This document shows positions 1-6,418 of a DNA stretch of 6,421 bases, piece by piece. A program made the translations under genes and the position numbers. Source of the DNA: UBA5436 sp964346085 (GTDB lineage: Bacteria; Bacillota; Clostridia; Saccharofermentanales; DTU023); the NCBI GenBank assembly GCA_964346085.1, contig CAYFSZ010000078.1:1-6421 (forward strand), in the 5' to 3' direction. Every line of letters starts with the position of its first letter. Within the stretch, counting starts at the first letter, position 1. Under the pieces are notes generated by a model. That model searched no databases and was not told where the DNA came from. It saw nothing but the letters and a program-made list of their open reading frames with translations.

Positions 1-1
1 G

Positions 2-853
2 AAAGAATTAAGAGAACAAGTTTCTAAATGTGATTATTTCATTGAAACTTGTGATTCGAGGCTGCCTTTATCGAGTAGGAATCCTCAATTTAAGAAAATA
101 TTGCAAGATAAAAAAGGAATGCTTTTGCTCACCAAATGTGACTTAGCAGACCCTGTTCAAATCGAAAAATGGATTCAGTATTTTCAATCAGAAGGTCACA
201 AAACAGTGTTGGCTGTGAATGTGTTAAATCAATCGGATATCAAGAGAATTTACTCTGCGATTATTCAAGATAATCAAGCGATTATTCAAAAAGCCAAAGC
301 GAAGGGTAGGCTCATTAAACCAATTCGCGTTATGGTGAATGGCATTCCTAACACGGGAAAATCAACTTTGATCAATAAATTGACAGGCAAGAAGTCTGTT
401 CAAGTCTCTAATCGCCCCGGTGTGACGAAATCACTGACTTGGCTTAGAGCGGGAACGGATTTTGAACTCATGGATTCGCCAGGAATTTTATGGCCAAAAC
501 TCGAAACGATTTCAGAACAGCTGAAGTTAGCTGTTAGTGGAGCGATTAAGGACGATGTATTACCGCTCATTGAGGTTGCTTGCGGTCTGTTGATGATTCT
601 TTGCCAATTATATACGGATGGCATGAATGAAAAATTCAATATGCAGGTTGAACAAGATGAGGTTTCCACTTGGATGAAGGCTTATGAAGTCATGGAGCAT
701 ATTGCCTATGAATTGAATTTAATCAAAAAAGGAAATGAACCAGATCTCGACCGTACGGCAAGACGCTTAATTATTGATTATCGTCAAGGGAAATTAGGGA
801 CTTTCAGCTTAGAATCGCCAGACGTTGAAATTATCTTCCCCGATAATATGTAG
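2..853 (+). CDS. rbgA: Ribosome biogenesis GTPase RbgA (YlqF), 5'-truncated by window edge
   Basis: RbgA is a circularly permuted GTPase that acts in late 50S subunit assembly. The frame is open from base 2, giving 283 visible residues and a TAG stop. The TTG at base 101 is not the start, because the upstream codons already encode family sequence (SRLPLSSRNP). The N-terminus, including the FPGHMAK-type segment with the catalytic His, lies before the window. Motifs appear in the permuted order G4-G1-G2/G3: TKCDLAD at visible residues 44-50 (usually NKxD, so Asn is replaced by Thr), the P-loop GIPNTGKST at 114-122, RPGVTK, then DSPGILWPK at about 158-166. TGAIKD-like SGAIKDD follows. The C-terminal helical region (about 190-283) fits the RNA-binding tail of RbgA. 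rnhB follows after 14 bases, the same order as in Bacillus, so the two are probably co-transcribed. The identification is firm; only the 5' end is missing. Confidence 0.95.
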   Translation, partial: KELREQVSKCDYFIETCDSRLPLSSRNPQFKKILQDKKGMLLLTKCDLADPVQIEKWIQYFQSEGHKTVLAVNVLNQSDIKRIYSAIIQDNQAIIQKAKAKGRLIKPIRVMVNGIPNTGKSTLINKLTGKKSVQVSNRPGVTKSLTWLRAGTDFELMDSPGILWPKLETISEQLKLAVSGAIKDDVLPLIEVACGLLMILCQLYTDGMNEKFNMQVEQDEVSTWMKAYEVMEHIAYELNLIKKGNEPDLDRTARRLIIDYRQGKLGTFSLESPDVEIIFPDNM

Positions 854-867
854 CTGAGGAAATACCG

Positions 868-1890
868 ATGGCAAGAGAATACAAGTTTCGCATCACACAA
901 GCGGATATTGATCGATATCAAGAAATGTCCAAGCATGAAAATGAACTTAGGGAACAAGGTTTTGTTCATATAGCTGGCATTGATGAGGCGGGGCGAGGTC
1001 CATTAGCTGGACCGGTTTCTGTTGCTGCTTGTATTTTGGACCCTGACCAAGAAATTATTGGGCTTAACGACTCAAAGAAATTAACAGAAAAACGACGTGA
1101 ATATTTGTTTCATGAAATCAAAGAAAAAGCCTTAGCCTATCAAGTAGTGTTAATTCCTCCAGAAAAAATAGAGGACTTAAACATTCTTGGCGCAACGAAA
1201 TGGGGCATGGCGGAGGCTGTTCTTGCTTTGGAACCGCACGCTGACATGCTATTGATTGATGCGGTGCGACTCGAGGATGAACGCTTACCAGCACAGCGGA
1301 GTTTGATTCATGGAGATGCTTTATCAAATAGTATTGCGGCAGCCTCTGTGCTTGCGAAGGTCACGCGTGATCATTATATGCAAGAGCAAGCTTTGCTTTA
1401 TCCTGAATATGGTTTTGAAAAACATAAAGGCTATGCGACAGCCGAACATTATGCCGCTATCGAAAATTATGGGATTACACCGATTCATCGCTTGAGTTTT
1501 TTGTCTAAGTTATGCTTAGGTGAAACGAAACAGAAATTAGATGAAATGGCAGGCTATCAAGCGGAGCAAAAGGTTGCACAATATTTCCAGCAACAGGGTT
1601 ATAAAATCTTGGAACATAATTTTTGGATTCAACATTTTGGCGAGATTGATTTGATTGCCCAAAAAGGAAACCGTATAGCATTTATCGAGGTGAAAGCAAG
1701 AAATGGTGCAAATTTCGATGAATTAGGAATTAATGCAGTCGATGCAAAAAAACAATGGCGCATTAAACGAATTGCAGAATATTATATGGCTTCTCGGCAC
1801 ATTGATTTAGAAGAAACGGTTTTCCTCTTAGCCAATGCAAAACTTGACGCAGATAATCAGGTTGAAACGATCAAACTACACTCATTCTAA
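868..1890 (+). CDS. rnhB: RNase HII fused to a C-terminal YraN/UPF0102 nuclease-like domain
   Basis: RNase HII cuts RNA in RNA-DNA hybrids and starts removal of misincorporated ribonucleotides. Residues 1-215 are a complete RNase HII: GIDEAGRGPLAGP (acidic D39, E40 and the GRG ribonucleotide-sensing motif), NDSKKL at 67-72, LLIDA (D131), HGD (D150) and SIAAASVLAKVTRD at 155-168, then YPEYGFEKHKGY and the closing HRLSF. Family RNase HII usually ends near here. Instead the frame runs on for about 125 residues. After a short linker, residues 227-340 match YraN/UPF0102: GYQAEQKVAQYF (E233), GEIDLIA (E259, D261) and FIEVKAR (E274, K276), a PD-(D/E)xK-like active-site layout. There is no stop, start or ribosome binding site at the join. 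The ATG at 868 has TGAGGA seven bases upstream. YraN is often encoded next to rnhB as a separate gene, so fusion of neighbours is the likely origin. The function of the YraN half is not established. Confidence 0.95.
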   Translation: MAREYKFRITQADIDRYQEMSKHENELREQGFVHIAGIDEAGRGPLAGPVSVAACILDPDQEIIGLNDSKKLTEKRREYLFHEIKEKALAYQVVLIPPEKIEDLNILGATKWGMAEAVLALEPHADMLLIDAVRLEDERLPAQRSLIHGDALSNSIAAASVLAKVTRDHYMQEQALLYPEYGFEKHKGYATAEHYAAIENYGITPIHRLSFLSKLCLGETKQKLDEMAGYQAEQKVAQYFQQQGYKILEHNFWIQHFGEIDLIAQKGNRIAFIEVKARNGANFDELGINAVDAKKQWRIKRIAEYYMASRHIDLEETVFLLANAKLDADNQVETIKLHSF

Positions 1891-1903
1891 AGGGTTTTAT
1901 TAC

Positions 1904-1917
1904 GTTGTCATTACAAC
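1904..1917. promoter_or_regulatory. Putative GntR-family operator, upstream copy (palindrome)
   Basis: The perfect palindrome GTTGTCATTACAAC (5-base arms, 4-base centre) lies 100 bases upstream of the gntR start. Its TTGT-N4-ACAA form resembles HutC-subfamily GntR operators such as the TTGTATATACAA site of TreR. A related copy lies at 1957-1970. No T-run follows it, so it is a poor intrinsic terminator. Binding by the adjacent regulator is inferred. Confidence 0.4.
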
Positions 1918-1949
1918 TTGATTGAACGCATTCCATTGAAAAATTTTTA

Positions 1950-1958
1950 TGCTATGAT
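1950..1958 (+). promoter_or_regulatory. Probable extended -10 promoter for the gntR operon
   Basis: TGCTATGAT combines a TG extension with a -10 hexamer (TATGAT) one base from the consensus TATAAT. No good -35 hexamer is found at the usual spacing; TTCCAT (1931-1936, 16-base spacer) is weak, but extended -10 promoters tolerate that. Transcription would start near 1965, leaving a leader of about 40 bases before the ATG at 2004. This is the only plausible promoter seen in the gap between rnhB and gntR. Confidence 0.5.
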
Positions 1959-1970
1959 GTTATTACAAAT
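1957..1970. promoter_or_regulatory. Putative GntR-family operator, promoter-proximal copy
   Basis: ATGTTATTACAAAT contains the near-palindrome TGT-N4-ACA and shares 12 of 14 bases with the upstream copy when TGTCATTACAACTT (1906-1919) is aligned with TGTTATTACAAATT (1958-1971). The two copies are 52 bases apart, close to five helical turns. This copy overlaps the last bases of the -10 hexamer and the predicted start site, the place where a bound repressor would block RNA polymerase. The binding protein is inferred, not shown. Confidence 0.4.
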
Positions 1971-2003
1971 TAGTTTTAATAATCATTTTTCACGAGGTAA
2001 AAC

Positions 2004-2732
2004 ATGAGATTAGATAAACATAGTAGCATACCTTTATATGCGCAATTAAGAGAATTATTAGTGGAAGAAATCCAAGATGGTAATTTCAAACCAGGACAAC
2101 GCATTCCTTCAGAATTAGATTTATGTAAAGAACATGATTTGAGCAGACCGACCGTTCGCCAAGCCATTTCGGATTTGGTGGCAGACGGTATTTTGGTGAT
2201 CGAAAAGGGCAAAGGCACATTCGTAGCGTCAGAACCTGAACGTTTGGTTATTGAGCATTTTAATGCACTGACATTTTCTTTCTTGAATTTTGATACCTAT
2301 GAAGGTGTTGGTTTAAAGCCAATCAAATTGATGGAACCAGATCCAGAGTTAGATCGTTTGTTCAAATTTCCACAAGATAAACCACATCCAGGATATTGGT
2401 TAGCAGAATGGCCATTGATGATGGATCGTGAAATTTTGGGTATTTGTTCTTCCTATATTCCAGTGCAAATGTTCCCTGAATTAGGTCAAAGCATTTCTGC
2501 TGGTAAACGCATGGTCGATATCAAATCCAATAAATATGCGATGTTGCCACAAAAAGGCAGCTTGAATATTTTGGCTAGACCTTCCAAAAATAAAGAATCG
2601 AAAGCATTAAATATTCCAAAACGTACCTTTGTTTTGGCGATTGAAGGACCTTTATTTGCAAGAAATGGTCATGTTTGCGAAGTGTTAAAAGTTGCTTTAA
2701 GACCTGATTTAGTACAATTAGAATTAAACTAA
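2004..2732 (+). CDS. GntR-family (HutC subfamily) transcriptional regulator with UTRA domain
   Basis: This is a DNA-binding repressor-type regulator of 242 residues, a usual length for the HutC subfamily. Residues 1-76 form the GntR winged helix-turn-helix, with IPLYAQLRELL, the hallmark PGQRIPSELDLCKEHDLSR at 30-48, PTVRQAISDLVADGIL and the wing KGKGTFV. Residues about 85-238 fit a UTRA effector domain, recognisable by SSYIPVQMFPEL and the C-terminal EVLKVALRPD. UTRA domains usually bind small molecules, often sugar phosphates or amino-acid-like ligands; the ligand here cannot be read from the sequence, and the early part of the domain is divergent. The ATG at 2004 is preceded by ACGAGG with six bases of spacing. 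It is followed after 18 bases by a cysteine desulfurase gene and then thiI and glyA, so it probably heads and may control that operon. Two putative operators lie in its upstream gap. Confidence 0.9.
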   Translation: MRLDKHSSIPLYAQLRELLVEEIQDGNFKPGQRIPSELDLCKEHDLSRPTVRQAISDLVADGILVIEKGKGTFVASEPERLVIEHFNALTFSFLNFDTYEGVGLKPIKLMEPDPELDRLFKFPQDKPHPGYWLAEWPLMMDREILGICSSYIPVQMFPELGQSISAGKRMVDIKSNKYAMLPQKGSLNILARPSKNKESKALNIPKRTFVLAIEGPLFARNGHVCEVLKVALRPDLVQLELN

Positions 2733-2737
2733 TTATT

Positions 2738-2743
2738 GGAGAG
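2738..2743 (+). promoter_or_regulatory. Ribosome binding site fixing a TTG start for the cysteine desulfurase
   Basis: GGAGAG lies seven bases before a TTG at 2751. The longer frame that opens at the TTG at 2736 would place this site inside the coding sequence and has no ribosome binding site of its own. The family N-terminus (a short strand leading to the D-x-A-A/T motif) also begins at 2751, so translation most likely starts there. Confidence 0.75.
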
Positions 2744-2750
2744 AGTTGCT

Positions 2751-3893
2751 TTGAAGTATTTCGATTATACAGCGACAAAATTAATAAAATCTGAAATTCT
2801 AGATTTTTATCAAAAACAATTAGAAGAAAATAATTACAATCCGGCTGCTAGATATTCCTCGGGAATAGAAGCAGCCGCTTCTATTAAACGTTCTTTATCA
2901 GACATAGCAGAGATTCTCGGATGCCAACCTGATGAATTGATTGTCACATCTAGTGCAACAGAATCCATCAATACGGCGATTAAAGGGATTCTATTTGCTC
3001 CCAATCCGAAGCACAAACGCATTTTGACCACACTTGGCGAACATCCAGCGACCATTGAAACATTCAAATTCATGCAACGTGTTTTTGACTATCAAATTGA
3101 CTATTGTTCTTTAGATAAAAATGGTGAAGTTGATTTGGAACAATTAGCTGAGCTTTTACAAAAAAATCAATATGATTTGTTGAGCATCATCCATGTGAAT
3201 AATGTACTAGGTAGCACCAATCCTATCGAGGAAATCGTCCGCCTAAGAAATCAATATCAATCGAAAATGCCAATCCATGTTGATGCTGTACAAAGCCTAG
3301 GGAAAGTTGAAGTTCAATTACAAAAATGGAATGTCGAATTGGCATCTTTTTCTTTACATAAAATCGGCGTGCCAAAAGGAATTGGGCTTTTATATAAAGC
3401 AAAACGCACTCGCATTGAACCATTGCTACACGGTGGTGGTCAACAAAATGGCATGCGCTCAGGGACGGAAAATCCTGCGCTCGTAGCGACAGCCGCTTTT
3501 GCAATAAGAAAAATGGAAGAAAATCTCGTGCATAGTTCGCAGAAAATCTCTTCTTTAAAAGCATATTTACTTGGCCAATTAGAAGCTCATGGAGTGAAGC
3601 ATCAAGTGCTTGATTTTAAACATTCTGTGCCACATATTGTCCCGATTTGTTTCCCGACTTTAAGGGCTGAAACTTTACTAAATATTTTGAGCTATGAGGG
3701 AATTGCTGTTTCCATTGGATCCGCTTGTTCTAGCAAAAAATCTGAACAAAATCCTGTTCTCAAAAGTCTGAAACTTCCAAATCATATGGATCAATATATT
3801 CTGCGCATTAGTCTAGATGAAGAGCTGACAAATGCAGACATTGATTTTTTTGTTGAAAAAGTAAAATTCGCACTTGATAAATATGCGATATAA
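2751..3893 (+). CDS. NifS/IscS-family cysteine desulfurase (NifZ-like partner of ThiI)
   Basis: This PLP enzyme converts cysteine to alanine and holds the sulfur as a persulfide for transfer to an acceptor. With the TTG start at 2751 it has 380 residues. Expected catalytic residues are present: His98 in EHPAT (stacks on PLP), Asp178 and Gln181 in HVDAVQS, the PLP-binding Lys204 in SLHK, and the persulfide Cys326 in SIGSACSS. These positions lie close to those of E. coli IscS (104, 180, 183, 206, 328). Several usually conserved motifs are altered: DYTATK where DNAATT is typical, VNNVLG for VNNEIG, SLHKIGVPKG for SGHKxxGPKG. The enzyme is therefore divergent but probably active. The IscS C-terminal extension that docks IscU is not obvious. 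Adjacent thiI points to a dedicated role in tRNA 4-thiouridine synthesis, as for the NifZ-ThiI pair of B. subtilis. No iscU, sufU or other Fe-S scaffold gene is nearby. Confidence 0.9.
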   Translation: MKYFDYTATKLIKSEILDFYQKQLEENNYNPAARYSSGIEAAASIKRSLSDIAEILGCQPDELIVTSSATESINTAIKGILFAPNPKHKRILTTLGEHPATIETFKFMQRVFDYQIDYCSLDKNGEVDLEQLAELLQKNQYDLLSIIHVNNVLGSTNPIEEIVRLRNQYQSKMPIHVDAVQSLGKVEVQLQKWNVELASFSLHKIGVPKGIGLLYKAKRTRIEPLLHGGGQQNGMRSGTENPALVATAAFAIRKMEENLVHSSQKISSLKAYLLGQLEAHGVKHQVLDFKHSVPHIVPICFPTLRAETLLNILSYEGIAVSIGSACSSKKSEQNPVLKSLKLPNHMDQYILRISLDEELTNADIDFFVEKVKFALDKYAI

Positions 3894-3894
3894 T
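3867..3894 (+). promoter_or_regulatory. Possible internal promoter for thiI-glyA
   Basis: A perfect -10 hexamer TATAAT (3889-3894) overlaps the desulfurase stop codon. A 4-of-6 match to the -35 consensus, TTCGCA (3867-3872), lies 16 bases upstream. Transcription would begin near 3901 and give a leader of about 35 bases before thiI. The 42-base gap before thiI is the longest in this operon, which leaves room for it. Such matches arise by chance in AT-rich DNA, so this is tentative. Confidence 0.3.
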
Positions 3895-3935
3895 AGGTAC
3901 ACTTATCATTATCAAACAAAGGAAATGAGTGAAAA

Positions 3936-5123
3936 GTGGAATATCAAGAATTAGTCTTAGTCCGTTTGGGAGAAATTGCTCTAAAGGGCTTAAATCGTAA
4001 TAAATTTATTAATCGTTTAATGCAAAATATGCGCTATCGTTTGCGTGATTTGGATAAAATCAAAATTTATCAGGAACATACACGCGTTTATATTGAAAAC
4101 AAAAAAGATGCTGATCAGCCTTTTCCAACTGAAGAAGTGCTAAAAAGAATCAAAGATGTTTTCGGCTATGTTTCAGCGAGTCCAGTACGTAGAATTGAAA
4201 ACAATCAAGAGAATTTATTTGCGCAAGTCAAAGAGTATGTGAGCGAGCTTTTTGCTGATGGAAAAGAGCATACGTTCAAATTCGAAACCAAACGAATCGA
4301 CAAAAAATTCCCCATGCGTTCTTATGAAACAAGCCGGGAATTAGGCGGCTTGGTTTTGGAGAATTATCCAAAACAAGCGATCGTCGATGTACATAATCCT
4401 GAATTTATCATTCATGTAGAAATTCGTGATGAAATTTATCTTTATCATCATATTCAAGAAGCGTACAAAGGCTTACCGGTTGGCACGAGTGGTAAAGGGA
4501 TGCTGCTTTTATCAGGCGGTATCGATAGTCCAGTTGCTGGTTTCCAGATGGCAGCTCGTGGATTGCAATTAGAGGGAATTTATTTCCATACATTCCCATA
4601 TACGAGTGATCAAGCGAAACAAAAGGTTGTTGATTTAGCAAAACGTATCAGTGATTTTTCTGGTAAATTTGCATTGCATATTGTCGATTTTACAGATATT
4701 CAATTAACCTTGAATGATAAAGTACAGCCTGAAATGCTAACCGTTATCATGCGTCGTATGATGATGCGTATCGCTGATCGATTAGCTGAACAAAACAAAA
4801 TCAATTGCTTAATTACTGGAGAAAGTTTGGGTCAAGTGGCAAGTCAAACAGTAGATGCATTGCTTTGTACCAATTCCGTTCCAACTAGACCGGTTTTTAG
4901 ACCGCTAATTGGCTTGGACAAAAACACAACAATCGATATCGCTCGTCAAATCGATACCTACGAAACTTCGATTTTACCGTATGAAGATTGCTGTACAATT
5001 TTTGTCGCAAAACACCCAAAAATCAATCCGAGTTTGCAAGATTGCGAACGCCAAGAAAGTAACTTAGATATTGAAGCCCTCGTTCAACAGGGTTTAGAAA
5101 AAATAGAAACAATCATTTTATAA
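3936..5123 (+). CDS. thiI: tRNA uracil 4-sulfurtransferase ThiI, without rhodanese domain
   Basis: ThiI adenylates uridine 8 of tRNA and replaces its O4 with sulfur to make 4-thiouridine, a near-UV sensor. The 395 residues hold an N-terminal ferredoxin-like domain (about 1-60, opening VRLGEIALKGLNR), a THUMP RNA-binding domain (about 60-170, with FETKRIDKKFP and SRELGG), and a PP-loop ATP-pyrophosphatase domain from about 175, with SGGIDSPV at 193-200 and GESLGQVASQT at 295-305. LPYEDCC (Cys352, Cys353) lies where the E. coli catalytic Cys344 region falls. The protein ends there; the C-terminal rhodanese domain of E. coli ThiI is absent, as in B. subtilis. Sulfur probably comes directly from the desulfurase encoded upstream. 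Since the rhodanese domain is the part needed for thiamine thiazole synthesis in enterics, a role in tRNA modification only is likely. The GTG start is well fixed: an in-frame TGA stands two codons upstream, and family sequence begins at once. Confidence 0.95.
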   Translation: MEYQELVLVRLGEIALKGLNRNKFINRLMQNMRYRLRDLDKIKIYQEHTRVYIENKKDADQPFPTEEVLKRIKDVFGYVSASPVRRIENNQENLFAQVKEYVSELFADGKEHTFKFETKRIDKKFPMRSYETSRELGGLVLENYPKQAIVDVHNPEFIIHVEIRDEIYLYHHIQEAYKGLPVGTSGKGMLLLSGGIDSPVAGFQMAARGLQLEGIYFHTFPYTSDQAKQKVVDLAKRISDFSGKFALHIVDFTDIQLTLNDKVQPEMLTVIMRRMMMRIADRLAEQNKINCLITGESLGQVASQTVDALLCTNSVPTRPVFRPLIGLDKNTTIDIARQIDTYETSILPYEDCCTIFVAKHPKINPSLQDCERQESNLDIEALVQQGLEKIETIIL

Positions 5124-5138
5124 TTTCTGGAGGGAAAT

Positions 5139-6383
5139 ATGTCATATTCTATTATCGAAAAAAAAGATCCTGAATTATATGCTGCAATTCATCAAGAATT
5201 ACATCGCCAAAAAGATCATATCGAATTAATTGCTTCCGAAAACTTCGTCAGTGATGCTGTGCTTGAAGCCCAAGGTTCCGTTCTAACCAACAAATATGCC
5301 GAAGGTTATCCTGGCAGACGATATTATGGTGGTTGTGAATTTGTTGATATTGCAGAAAGCCTCGCCATCGAAAGAGCAAAAAAATTATTTGGTGCTGATC
5401 ATGTCAATGTGCAACCACATTCTGGTGCACAAGCAAATACAGCTGTATATTTTGCCATGTTAAGCCCAGGCGATAAAATCTTAGGGATGGATTTGAGTCA
5501 TGGTGGCCATTTAACTCATGGCATGAAAATTAATATTTCAGGCAAATACTATGAGGCGCATGGCTATCAAGTGGAAGAAGATACTTGCCGTTTAGATTAT
5601 GATCATGTTTTAGCGAGAGCAAAAGAAGTACAGCCAAAAATCATTGTCGCTGGCGCAAGTGCTTATCCAAGAGAAATCGATTTTTCTAAATTCAGAGAAA
5701 TTGCTGATGAAGTTGGTGCATATTTATTTGTTGATATGGCCCATATTGCTGGTTTGGTAGCGACAGGTTATCACATGAGCCCGGTTCCATATGCAGATTT
5801 TGTCACAACAACAACTCATAAAACATTACGTGGTCCTCGTGGCGGCATGATCATGTGTAAAGAAGAATATGCAAAGAAAATTGATTCTGCTATTTTTCCA
5901 GGAACACAAGGTGGTCCATTAATGCATGTCATCGCTGCAAAAGCAGTGGCTTTCGGCGAAATTTTAGCTCCAGAGTTTAAAGAATATGCGCATCAAATTA
6001 TCAAGAATGCAAAAGCCTTAGAAGAAGGTTTCAGAAAACATAATTTAAAGATGGTTTCTGACGGCACTGATAATCATTTGATTTTACTTGATTTAAGAGG
6101 AACTGGCATTTCAGGAAAAGAACTCGAAAAACGTTTGGATGAAGTGAATATCACAGCAAATAAAAACGGCATTCCGTTTGATACAGAAAAACCAACCATC
6201 ACGAGTGGCTTGCGTGTGGGAACACCTGCGGTGACAACTAGAGGATTAGTAGAAGAAGATATGTTTGAAATCGCAGAATTAATTGCTTTATCGATTTCTG
6301 ATTTTGAAAACAAAAAAGATGAAATCAAAGCAAGAGCAAAAGCAATTTGCGAAAAATACCCGTTGTATCCAGAATTGGATTAG
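5139..6383 (+). CDS. glyA: Serine hydroxymethyltransferase
   Basis: This cytosolic PLP enzyme interconverts serine plus tetrahydrofolate with glycine plus 5,10-methylenetetrahydrofolate, the main entry to the one-carbon pool for purine, thymidylate and methionine synthesis. It is full length at 414 residues. Visible signatures are ELIASENFVS (29-38), NKYAEGYPGRRYYGG (51-65, with the active-site Tyr pair region), QPHSGAQAN (92-100), VDMAHIAGL (Asp199, His202), and the PLP-lysine motif TTTTHKTLRGPRGG with Lys228. Further family motifs are FPGTQGGP and, near the C-terminus, GLRVGTPAVTTRG. The ATG has a strong TGGAGGG site five bases upstream and lies 15 bases after the thiI stop, so the gene is probably translated from the same transcript. 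GlyA is often monocistronic or near upp in Firmicutes; sharing a unit with thiI and a GntR regulator is the notable part. No missing catalytic residue is seen. Confidence 0.97.
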   Translation: MSYSIIEKKDPELYAAIHQELHRQKDHIELIASENFVSDAVLEAQGSVLTNKYAEGYPGRRYYGGCEFVDIAESLAIERAKKLFGADHVNVQPHSGAQANTAVYFAMLSPGDKILGMDLSHGGHLTHGMKINISGKYYEAHGYQVEEDTCRLDYDHVLARAKEVQPKIIVAGASAYPREIDFSKFREIADEVGAYLFVDMAHIAGLVATGYHMSPVPYADFVTTTTHKTLRGPRGGMIMCKEEYAKKIDSAIFPGTQGGPLMHVIAAKAVAFGEILAPEFKEYAHQIIKNAKALEEGFRKHNLKMVSDGTDNHLILLDLRGTGISGKELEKRLDEVNITANKNGIPFDTEKPTITSGLRVGTPAVTTRGLVEEDMFEIAELIALSISDFENKKDEIKARAKAICEKYPLYPELD

Positions 6384-6402
6384 AATTTTGATGTTAGTGT
6401 AT

Positions 6403-6418
6403 GCCGGTTTTGGCTTTT
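6403..6418 (+). terminator. Weak hairpin plus T-run after glyA, possible terminator
   Basis: GCC (6403-6405) can pair with GGC (6412-6414) around a six-base loop, followed by TTTT. A 3-base stem is too short for a convincing intrinsic terminator, and the window ends three bases later. It may be part of something longer or chance. Confidence 0.15.

Noticed and set aside
101..853. rbgA starting at the TTG at 101
   Set aside because: The same frame is open back to base 2 and encodes conserved RbgA sequence (SRLPLSSRNP), so the gene is simply cut by the window edge.
1904..1917. Palindrome read as an intrinsic terminator of rbgA-rnhB
   Set aside because: The stem is only 5 bases, AT-rich, and no T-run follows. 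An operator reading fits better, especially with the second copy downstream.
2736..2750. TTG at 2736 as start of the cysteine desulfurase
   Set aside because: It would translate through the GGAGAG ribosome binding site and add five residues that the family lacks; the TTG at 2751 has correct spacing from that site.
3223..3564. Antisense ORFs, the longest being 113 codons at 3223-3564 on the minus strand
   Set aside because: They lie within strongly conserved genes on the + strand, lack ribosome binding sites and recognisable domains, and are best read as shadow frames.
3925..3954. Nine-codon leader ORF (ATG at 3925) overlapping the thiI start
   Set aside because: The only nearby ribosome binding site (AAAGGA, 3918-3923) is one base from this ATG, too close to serve it. 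The peptide has no attenuator features.
5119..5124. TATAAT as a promoter for glyA
   Set aside because: A start site would fall near 5131, inside the glyA ribosome binding site, and no -35 match lies at the usual distance.
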